A DNA stretch of 7,054 bases from Elusimicrobiota bacterium (lineage in GTDB: Bacteria > Elusimicrobiota > Elusimicrobia > UBA1565 > JACRDR01): contig JACRDR010000180.1 in NCBI GenBank assembly GCA_016212845.1, positions 1 to 7,054 of the forward strand, in the 5' to 3' direction. The notes under the pieces are model-generated. The model was not told where the DNA came from and ran no database searches. It saw only the letters and a list, made by a program, of their open reading frames with translations. A program made the position numbers and the translations under genes. This document shows, piece after piece, positions 1 to 5,581 of the stretch. How positions within the stretch are numbered: position 1 is the stretch's first letter; each line of letters opens with the position of its first letter.

Positions 1-195
1 ACGATCTTCCTCACGCTGGCCGCGAAGGCGCTCGCCTTCCTCAACGGCCGCGGCTACGTGACGCCCGAGGACGTCAAGCACATCGGCATGGACGTGCTCC
101 GCCACCGCATCCTCGTCAGCTACGAGGCCGAGGCGGAGAACGTCACGTCCGAGGACGTGGTGCGGACGATCTTCGAGACCGTCGAAGTCCCGTGA
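1..195 (+). CDS. MoxR-family AAA+ ATPase, C-terminal fragment
   Basis: This is the last 64 codons of a gene that begins before the window, ending at a TGA at 193-195. The visible peptide (AAKALAFLNGRGYVTPEDVK, then VLRHRILVSYEAEAE, ending in EDVVRTIFETVEVP) matches the C-terminal helical lid of MoxR ATPases: the G-R-x-Y-V-x-P-E-D-V segment and the L-R-H-R-I-x-x-S-x-E-A motif are family hallmarks. The Walker A and B motifs and the sensor residues lie upstream and cannot be checked. MoxR ATPases are known to act as chaperone-like factors with DUF58 and von Willebrand A-type partners, helping assemble or metallate client proteins. The next gene is a DUF58 protein whose GTG start overlaps this stop by four bases, the standard MoxR operon order, which supports the call. 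The family is well supported; the subfamily and client are unknown. Confidence 0.9.
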   Translation, partial: TIFLTLAAKALAFLNGRGYVTPEDVKHIGMDVLRHRILVSYEAEAENVTSEDVVRTIFETVEVP

Positions 196-1073
196 TCGCG
201 AAGGAGATACTCGCCCAGGTGCGCCGGATCGAGATCCGGACGGGCAAGCTCGTCACCGAGACTTTCGGCGGCCAGTATCTCAGCGTCTTCAAGGGGCGCG
301 GCATGGAGTTCGCGGAGGTGCGCGAATACTCGCCCGGCGACGACATCCGCACGCTGGATTGGAACGTCACCGCTCGAAGCGGCCGCCCGCACGTGCGCCG
401 CTACCAGGAGGAGCGCGAGCTCACCGCGGTGCTGGCGTGCGACATGTCGGGCTCCCAGTTCTTCGGCTCCGGCCCGAAGCTCAAGCAGGAGGTCGCCGCC
501 GAAATCGGAGCGATCCTCGCGTTCGCGGCGATGCGCAACAACGACAAGGTCGGGCTCTTCCTCTTCACCGAGGAGGCGGAGCTCTTCATCCCGCCGAAGA
601 AGGGACGGCGCCACGTCCTCGCGCCGATCCGCGACCTGCTCGCCTTCCGGCCGGCCAAGAAGGGCACGCGGATCGGCCCGTGCCTCGACACGCTCAACCG
701 GCTGCTGCGCCGCCGCAGCATCGTGTTCCTACTCTCCGACTTCCAGGACGAAGGCTACGAGAAGACCCTTCGCCGCACCGCGCGCAAGCACGACGTCGTG
801 CCGATCCTCGTCGAGGACAAGCGCGAGGTCGAGCTGCCCGAGCTCGGAGCCTGGCTCGAACTGGAGGACCCCGAGACGTCGGAGCGGCTGCTCGTCAACG
901 CGTACTCCGGCTGGGCGCGGCGAGCGCTCGAGGAGAAGGCCGCGATCCGCCGCGGCCGCCTCGAACAGACCCTGGCTTCGGCGGGCATCTCGGCGATCCG
1001 GCTCCGGACCGACGAGCCTTACGTCGACCCGATCGTGCGCTTCTTCCACGAGCGCGCCAAGAGGCGCCGGTGA
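192..1073 (+). CDS. DUF58 domain protein (MoxR partner), soluble form
   Basis: This is a 293-residue protein starting at GTG 192 inside the end of the MoxR gene (GTGA overlap). No clear Shine-Dalgarno precedes it, so translational coupling is likely. Residues 40-62 carry the DUF58 signature F-A-E-V-R-E-Y-S-P-G-D-D-I-R-T-L-D-W-N. Residues 79-88 (AVLACDMSGS) form a von Willebrand A-like strand ending in a DxSxS metal-site motif (D84, S86, S88), and a second acidic loop, LLSDFQDEG, lies near 180-188. No transmembrane segment or signal peptide is visible, so it is the short cytoplasmic type of DUF58 rather than the longer membrane-anchored type. Such proteins are known neighbours of MoxR ATPases and are thought to act with them on client proteins; the biochemical role is unresolved. 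The C-terminus is very basic (ERAKRRR). Family assignment is firm; function is inferred. Confidence 0.95.
   Translation: MIAKEILAQVRRIEIRTGKLVTETFGGQYLSVFKGRGMEFAEVREYSPGDDIRTLDWNVTARSGRPHVRRYQEERELTAVLACDMSGSQFFGSGPKLKQEVAAEIGAILAFAAMRNNDKVGLFLFTEEAELFIPPKKGRRHVLAPIRDLLAFRPAKKGTRIGPCLDTLNRLLRRRSIVFLLSDFQDEGYEKTLRRTARKHDVVPILVEDKREVELPELGAWLELEDPETSERLLVNAYSGWARRALEEKAAIRRGRLEQTLASAGISAIRLRTDEPYVDPIVRFFHERAKRRR
1059..1064 (+). promoter_or_regulatory. Ribosome binding site supporting GTG 1070
   Basis: AAGAGG sits 5 bases before GTG 1070, inside the end of the DUF58 reading frame. It supports this start over any start in the long upstream extension of the same frame. Confidence 0.5.
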
Positions 1074-1936
1074 TCGGGATCCTCGCGCTGCTCGCCGGCC
1101 TCGCCTGGGCCGAGCCCGCGCTCGAGCTCAAGCCGCCGGCGACGTCCGTCGTCATCGGCACGCCCGTCGAGCTCGAGGGAACCGTCTCCCTGCCGGACGG
1201 CGCGAGCCTTCTCTTCGAGCCGCCGGCCGGCAGCAGCGGCCCGGTCACCGTCTTGGGCGTCAAGCAGGACAAGGGCGCGGTGAAAGTCGTCGTCGCGGCC
1301 TTCGAGCTCGGCTTGGTCTCGCTTCCCGAGAAAGGCTGGCTCGCCCTCGGGGCCGACGGCGCGGCGCAGCCGGTGCGCCTCTCCCCGGTGCGCTTCGAGT
1401 CCGTCGGCCCGCCCGACGTGAAGCCGGACCAGGACATCCGCGACATCCGCGGTCCGATCGGCCCGGCGCTCTGGCCGCTTTTGCTCCTGCTCGCCGCGGC
1501 CGCCGCGGGCGCGTGGTGGTGGTGGAAGAACCGGAAAGTCGAGGGTCCGGGGGGGAGGCCGGCGCCGGTCGTCGACCACCGGCTGCCTCACGAGCGCGCG
1601 CTCGACGAGCTCAACGCCCTCTTCCAGTCCGAGGTCCCGGTGAAGGAGTTCTACATCCGGCTGACCGACATCCTGCGGCGCTACTTTCAGGCCCGCTTCG
1701 GCGTCGACGCCGCCGTGCTCACCACGGGCGACCTCATGCGCCACCTGCGCGAGTCCGAGCTCGACCGCCCGCTCCTGGCGCGCTGCCGCGACGTCTTCGA
1801 CCACGCCGACCTGGTGAAGTTCGCCAAGTGGGTGCCCTCCACCGCCGAGATCCGGAAAGACTGGACCGAGGCCGAGGGCCTCGTTCGCCAAACCGCCCCG
1901 AAGCCCCCGCCGGTCCCCGAAAACGCGGGGAAGTAG
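1070..1936 (+). CDS. BatD/DUF4381-like signal-peptide and single-TM protein
   Basis: This is a 288-residue protein starting at GTG 1070, which overlaps the DUF58 stop by four bases and follows an AAGAGG at 1059-1064. The same frame is open further upstream, but that part is the shadow of the DUF58 gene; the chosen start gives a clean signal peptide (residues 1-14, cleavage plausible after AWA). Residues 15-115 look like a beta-rich extracytoplasmic domain. A hydrophobic helix at about 133-152 ends in four tryptophans followed by KNRK, predicting an inside C-terminus. Residues 172-274 form a charged helical domain (ERALDELNAL, FYIRLTDILRRYFQARF, then DVFDHADLVKFAKW) resembling the cytoplasmic tail of BatD/DUF4381 proteins found in MoxR-DUF58 operons. 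It probably anchors or relays the MoxR/DUF58 pair at the membrane. The domain family is assigned by resemblance and position, so the name is tentative. Confidence 0.75.
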   Translation: MIGILALLAGLAWAEPALELKPPATSVVIGTPVELEGTVSLPDGASLLFEPPAGSSGPVTVLGVKQDKGAVKVVVAAFELGLVSLPEKGWLALGADGAAQPVRLSPVRFESVGPPDVKPDQDIRDIRGPIGPALWPLLLLLAAAAAGAWWWWKNRKVEGPGGRPAPVVDHRLPHERALDELNALFQSEVPVKEFYIRLTDILRRYFQARFGVDAAVLTTGDLMRHLRESELDRPLLARCRDVFDHADLVKFAKWVPSTAEIRKDWTEAEGLVRQTAPKPPPVPENAGK

Positions 1937-1943
1937 CCCCCCA

Positions 1944-1972
1944 TTGCGCGAACGAGGTCTTCCATATAGACT
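1944..1972 (+). promoter_or_regulatory. Candidate sigma70-type promoter, possibly leaderless
   Basis: The 45-base gap between the BatD-like gene and the REC-MBL gene contains TTGCGC (1944-1949), a 17-base spacer and TAGACT (1967-1972). The -10-like box matches 4 of 6 consensus positions and the -35-like box only 3 of 6. It is nevertheless the most AT-rich spot in its neighbourhood. The ATG at 1982 lies only 9 bases after the hexamer, and the bases between them (ATCGCCCGC) contain no Shine-Dalgarno, so initiation at the usual distance would give a leaderless or nearly leaderless mRNA. An overlapping TATAGA at 1965-1970 is an alternative -10. Confidence 0.35.
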
Positions 1973-1981
1973 ATCGCCCGC

Positions 1982-3208
1982 ATGCCGCTTTCGGCCGACG
2001 TCCTGATCTTCGAAGACGACCCCGAGATGGGGTCGCTGGCGGAAACGCTGATCCGCCATCTCGGCTATTCCTGCAAGCGCTATCTGGACGGCAAGCGCGC
2101 CCTCGACCTCGCGAAAGAGGCGGCGCCGAAGCTCATCGTCCTCGACATCATGATGCCCGGCATGGACGGCCTGAGCCTCTGCCGGCGGCTCAAGGCCGAC
2201 CCCGCGACCAAGGCCATCAAGATCCTGATCGCCTCGGCCAAGCCCGCGCAGGTCGAGCGCCCTCGCGCCGAGCAGGCGGGCGCCGACGCCTTCATCGAGA
2301 AGCCCTACCAGGTGGACCGGCTCCAGCAGCTCGTCCAGCAGATGGGGGGAGCGCCCGCCAAGGCCAAGCCCGTGGAGCCGGCCGTGCGGGCGATGTTTTG
2401 GGGGGTCCGCGGCTATCCGGACAAGCCGATGGAGGCCTCGACCTACGGCATGCGCACGAGCTGCGTGACGCTGCAGTCGGCCAGCGGGGCGTGCCTGATC
2501 CTCGACGCCGGCACCGGCCTGCCGGCCGCTTGCGAGTACCTTAAGAAGGAAGGGCACCCGAAGGAAATCGGCCTGCTTCTGACCCACTATCACGTCGACC
2601 ACATCCAGGGGCTGCAGCAGTTTCCGCTCGCCTCCGTGCCGGGACTGACGCTCAAGGTCGGCGGCCCCGAGGACCCCCAGCTCGACCTGCAGAAGCTCCT
2701 GCAGCAGTGCCTGCCCCAGGCGCAGGCGACGCTCCAGCCGTCGTATCTCTACGAGCAAGCCTACGCGCTAGGGCCGCAGGTGAAGCTCGACGTGCTCTAC
2801 GCCCAGCACCCGACGACGACGCTCGCGTTCGCGATCGAGATCGACGGCCGCAAGATCGTCTACTGCCCCGACAGCGAGGTCGACGACTCCGCCCAGGTTC
2901 AGTTCAGCGACTACGAGCAAAAGCTCGTGCGCTTCGCGGCATCCGCCGACCTCCTGATCCACAACGCCCACTTCATTCCGCAGGACTACGCGCGCGCGAA
3001 GGGCTCCGGCTACTCGGCCTGGCCCGCCGTGCTCCGGGTCGCGGCGAAGGCCGCGGTGCGCCGCGTCGCGTTGTTTCATCTCGCCGCCGCGTACCCCGAC
3101 TGGCGCCTCAACGAGATCGAGAAGCAGGCGATTCAGGCGCGCGACGAGTCCAAACGCCCCTTCGAGGTCTTCGTGCCGAAGGAAGGCAGCGGCGTGATGA
3201 TCCCCTAG
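1982..3208 (+). CDS. Receiver domain fused to metallo-beta-lactamase-fold hydrolase
   Basis: This is a 408-residue two-domain protein. Residues 5-122 are a response-regulator receiver: acidic pocket E11-D12-D13, phosphoacceptor D55 in LIVLDIMMPGMDG, S85 at the conserved Thr/Ser position, and K107-P108. A short Ala/Lys/Pro linker (about 123-134) leads to a metallo-beta-lactamase fold at about 135-408. This opens with FWGVRG, has LILDAGTG at 172-179, and carries the metal motif THYHVDH (H202, H204, D206, H207). H276 (QHP), D297 (CPDSE) and H366 (LFH) complete the seven-ligand dinuclear set seen in PhnP/RNase Z-like phosphodiesterases. No signal peptide is visible, so it should be cytoplasmic. 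The likely role is a hydrolase switched by phosphorylation from an unlinked histidine kinase; the substrate, perhaps a phosphodiester, is unknown. No DNA-binding output domain is present. The start is the first in-frame ATG giving a complete receiver beta1 strand. Confidence 0.93.
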   Translation: MPLSADVLIFEDDPEMGSLAETLIRHLGYSCKRYLDGKRALDLAKEAAPKLIVLDIMMPGMDGLSLCRRLKADPATKAIKILIASAKPAQVERPRAEQAGADAFIEKPYQVDRLQQLVQQMGGAPAKAKPVEPAVRAMFWGVRGYPDKPMEASTYGMRTSCVTLQSASGACLILDAGTGLPAACEYLKKEGHPKEIGLLLTHYHVDHIQGLQQFPLASVPGLTLKVGGPEDPQLDLQKLLQQCLPQAQATLQPSYLYEQAYALGPQVKLDVLYAQHPTTTLAFAIEIDGRKIVYCPDSEVDDSAQVQFSDYEQKLVRFAASADLLIHNAHFIPQDYARAKGSGYSAWPAVLRVAAKAAVRRVALFHLAAAYPDWRLNEIEKQAIQARDESKRPFEVFVPKEGSGVMIP

Positions 3209-4821
3209 TGGCTCTCACCGCCTTACTCGGTCTCGCCCTCGCCGCCGCCTTCTCTCTCGTCCTCACCGGCCGGTTCCTCGTCCCGCTCCAATGGCTCTCC
3301 GGACACATCGGCGCCGGGCCCGCGCTCGGCGCCTGGGGCTTCGGCATGTTCCTCCTTTGCGTCGGCGTGCCGGTTCGCCTCGCCTTCACCAACCTCGGCA
3401 CGGACCGCTCCCGCAAGTTCGCCGCCGCGCTCGTGCTGTGGAACGGACTCCTCACCGGAGCGGCCGCCTACATGAGCGAGGAGAGCCTCTGGCAGAGCGG
3501 AAAGAACGCGCTCGCGTTCAAAGCGCCGCGGCCCACGGGCTCGCGCGAGGCGCCCAACCGCCCGGCGGTCTATCCGAAAACGTCCCTGCCGGGAGCGGCG
3601 GAGCGACCCGCGGCGTTCGGCTGGAAGGAGCCCGAGAAGGCCGTGGCCGGCAAGGACGCGGACACCGGGCTCGGGCAGTGGATGCTCCTCGGCCAGGGCT
3701 CGGTGATCGGCGCCCCCGACTTTCCGGAGAGGTGGAAGAAGATCGAAGACGGGGCGCAAAACGGCAAGCCCGAGGACCGGCTCAAGCTCGGCGCGTATCT
3801 CTGCAACGGGGTGATCGTCAAGCGCGACGGCCCGAGCGGGCTCTACTGGATGGGACGCGCGGCGAGGGAAGGAAGCGTCGAAGCGATGTATCAGCTCGGA
3901 CGCCTCTACCGCCACGGCCGCGACTGCGCGCCGGAGAGCCACGAGGCCGCCGCCGCGTGGCTGCACGAGGCGGCGGAAAAAAAGCACGTGCCGGCGATGC
4001 GCGAACTCGCGTTCCTCGTGCTCAACGGCCTGGGCATGCCCGCCAGCCGCGACGGGCTCGACTGGCTCAAGAAGGCGGCCGAGACCGGCGACATGCAGGC
4101 GATGTCGGATCTCGGCTCGCTTTACAACAACGGGAATTTCGTCGATAAGGACAAGGCCGAGGCCCGAATCTGGTTCGCGAAAGCGGCAAAGCTCTGCGGT
4201 CCCTACTGCTACGCGCAGGAGCAGCTCGACGTGATCGACGGCAAGCGTCCCGCCGAGTACAAGTCGAAAGCCCCGGACAAGCCCTCCGACCCGAATTTCG
4301 ATCCCGCGAAAATGCTGCTCGGCTTCTACGCCAAGACCGGCAACGCGATGGCCGCCGCCGAGGCCGCCGGCAAGGAGCGCGCCTTCGCGTACTGGAAGGA
4401 CGACCTCGTCGGGAAAGCCGCCCCGGAGCTGCAGGGCGAGACGCTCGACGGCCGCCCGGTCGACCTGAAGCAGCTCAAGGGGAAGCCCGTGTGGCTCACC
4501 TTCGGCGCGACGAGCTGCCCCGGCACCCAGCAGCAGGCGAGCGGCCAGGGAGCGTGGATGAAGCGCATCGAGGGCGCCCGGTTCATTACCGTGCTCAGCA
4601 CCAAGGCCGAGGAAGCGGGAGCCTCGGCCTCCGAGGCGAAGGCGTTCGCGAAAAAGCACGGCTTCCCGGCGGACGCGATCTGGCTCGCCGACCGCTACAC
4701 GCTGAAGCTCGGCCACGGCCCCACGCCGCGCAGCATCCTCGTGGACGCCTCGGGTGTCGTACGCGAGGTAGGCGGTTCCCTTACCGAAGACGCCGCCCGC
4801 GCCGCGCTCGCGTCCCGCTAA
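3208..4821 (+). CDS. Membrane Sel1-repeat protein with C-terminal thioredoxin-like domain
   Basis: This is a 537-residue protein. GTG 3208 shares its first base with the preceding TAG stop. The only purine-rich site (GGAAGG, 3181-3186) is 21 bases away, so initiation probably depends on termination-reinitiation; the next in-frame start would remove a membrane helix. Hydrophobic segments lie at about 3-20, 37-58 and 71-89. A low-complexity Pro/Ala/Lys stretch (about 100-155) follows, then about four Sel1-type repeats (roughly 187-222, 223-259, 260-294, 295-330), each with A-M-x-x-L-G-x-L-Y or WxxKAA-like motifs. Residues 401-537 resemble TlpA/AhpC-type thioredoxin domains: GKAAPELQGETLDGRPVDL, KGKPVWLTFGATSC, and a cis-proline-type T506-P507 in GPTPRSILVD. 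The CxxC site reads C437-P-G-T440, so only the first cysteine remains. Sel1 repeats usually mediate protein-protein contacts. The function is unknown; a membrane-tethered scaffold or redox sensor linked to the upstream regulator is inference. Confidence 0.85.
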   Translation: MALTALLGLALAAAFSLVLTGRFLVPLQWLSGHIGAGPALGAWGFGMFLLCVGVPVRLAFTNLGTDRSRKFAAALVLWNGLLTGAAAYMSEESLWQSGKNALAFKAPRPTGSREAPNRPAVYPKTSLPGAAERPAAFGWKEPEKAVAGKDADTGLGQWMLLGQGSVIGAPDFPERWKKIEDGAQNGKPEDRLKLGAYLCNGVIVKRDGPSGLYWMGRAAREGSVEAMYQLGRLYRHGRDCAPESHEAAAAWLHEAAEKKHVPAMRELAFLVLNGLGMPASRDGLDWLKKAAETGDMQAMSDLGSLYNNGNFVDKDKAEARIWFAKAAKLCGPYCYAQEQLDVIDGKRPAEYKSKAPDKPSDPNFDPAKMLLGFYAKTGNAMAAAEAAGKERAFAYWKDDLVGKAAPELQGETLDGRPVDLKQLKGKPVWLTFGATSCPGTQQQASGQGAWMKRIEGARFITVLSTKAEEAGASASEAKAFAKKHGFPADAIWLADRYTLKLGHGPTPRSILVDASGVVREVGGSLTEDAARAALASR

Positions 4822-4826
4822 TTTAG

Positions 4827-4832
4827 TACACT
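4827..4832 (+). promoter_or_regulatory. Candidate -10 element (TACACT), possibly leaderless
   Basis: The 18-base gap after the Sel1-thioredoxin gene is locally AT-rich and contains TACACT, matching 4 of 6 positions of the -10 consensus. The ATG at 4840 follows after 7 bases (CCCACCG) with no Shine-Dalgarno. This geometry resembles leaderless promoters described in other bacteria, where a TAnnnT box lies about seven bases before the start codon. No -35 box is recognisable at the usual distance (4804-4809 is GCGCTC), so this is a weak call. Confidence 0.3.
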
Positions 4833-4839
4833 CCCACCG

Positions 4840-5577
4840 ATGCCGCTGAGCAAAGAAGCCGCTCGACAGCTGGTTCGACTGCAGGACCAAGACAAGGCGA
4901 TCGACGCCCTCCAGGCCGAGATCGACAAGGTCCCGAAGGCGATCGCCGAGATCAACGCCCGCATCGAGGGCCGCAAGTCCCGCCTTCACGACACCAAAGC
5001 CCGCGCCGGCGCCATCGGGATGAAGAAGAAGGAGAAGGAAGCGCAGGTGACCGCGAAGGAAGCGGACATCAAGAAGCACTCCGGCCAGCTCAACACCGTC
5101 AAGACGAACGACGCTTTCCGCGCCCTCCAGACGGAGATCGAGGCCGCGAAGGCGGCCATCAGCGACCTCGAGACCGAGATCCTCACCCTGATGGACGACT
5201 CCGAGATCGTCGCCAAGGAAGAGAAGGCGATCTCCGCGGAGCTCAAGGCCGAGGAAGGAAAAGACCGCGAGGAGATCGCGGCCTTCGAGAAGGACAAGCA
5301 AAACTTCGAGGCCAAGCAGAACGTCGAGCGCCAGAAGCGCGAGGCCCTCGTCCCCACGATTCCCGAAGACGTGATGAAGCACTACGATTACCTGCGCAAG
5401 CGCAAGCCCGGCGGCGCCGCGCTCGCCCCCGTTTTGAAGAACCTATGCGGCGGCTGCCGCATCGCGCTCCCGCCGCAGGTCGTCGTCGAGGTGGTCAAGG
5501 CCGCGAAGCTGCAGACCTGCGAGTCCTGCCACCGCATCCTGTACATGCCGGAAAACGCCGCGACCCCGGCCGCTTAA
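4840..5577 (+). CDS. Coiled-coil zinc-ribbon protein, COG1579 (CdsZ/HP0958-like) family
   Basis: This is a 245-residue protein. Residues 5-175 are a highly charged, nearly uninterrupted helical hairpin with coiled-coil character, rich in Glu, Lys, Ala and Asp. The family's mid-hairpin motif appears as VKTNDAFRALQTEI (87-100), comparable to the usual N-N-K-E-Y-Q-A-L form. The C-terminus carries a four-cysteine zinc ribbon, CGGC (C203, C206) and CESC (C227, C230), with the family-typical RIALPPQ and RILY next to the cysteines. Members such as HP0958 of Helicobacter and CT398 of Chlamydia are known to bind RNA polymerase sigma-54 and secretion or flagellar components, and in most bacteria the role is undefined. 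It is a soluble cytoplasmic protein of about the usual family length. Here it is separated by 18 bases from the gene upstream and by only 4 bases from the homogentisate dioxygenase downstream, so it may share that transcript. Family is firm, function open. Confidence 0.92.
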   Translation: MPLSKEAARQLVRLQDQDKAIDALQAEIDKVPKAIAEINARIEGRKSRLHDTKARAGAIGMKKKEKEAQVTAKEADIKKHSGQLNTVKTNDAFRALQTEIEAAKAAISDLETEILTLMDDSEIVAKEEKAISAELKAEEGKDREEIAAFEKDKQNFEAKQNVERQKREALVPTIPEDVMKHYDYLRKRKPGGAALAPVLKNLCGGCRIALPPQVVVEVVKAAKLQTCESCHRILYMPENAATPAA

Positions 5578-5581
5578 GGGG

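Noticed and set aside
359..1069. Upstream extension of the frame of the BatD-like gene
   Set aside because: The extension overlaps the DUF58 gene and encodes Arg/Pro/Ala-rich sequence with no domain. The real start is GTG 1070, which gives a signal peptide and has an AAGAGG site.
1924..1948. GGGG-AAGTAG-CCCC inverted repeat at the end of the BatD-like gene as a terminator
   Set aside because: The stem is only four perfect pairs, extendable only with a bulge, and no T-run follows. It is not convincing as an intrinsic terminator.
1513..2544. 343-codon plus-strand frame across the BatD-like and receiver genes
   Set aside because: It is a shadow frame spanning two real genes and the gap between them, with Arg/Pro-rich translation and no motifs.
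1019..2758. 579-codon open frame on the minus strand
   Set aside because: It runs antisense across three well-supported genes and a gap, and its translation is dominated by Arg, Gly, Leu, Ala and Val without any domain. Long antisense frames are expected where G/C fills third codon positions.
2707..3207. Upstream extension of the frame of the Sel1-thioredoxin gene
   Set aside because: It is an out-of-frame reading of the hydrolase gene, Arg/Ala-rich and without motifs. GTG 3208 starts directly at a membrane helix.
3223..5382. 719-codon open frame on the minus strand
   Set aside because: It lies opposite the Sel1-thioredoxin and COG1579 genes. The composition is low in information (runs of L, R, G, V), no motif is recognisable, and it crosses the intergenic gap. 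It is a composition artefact.
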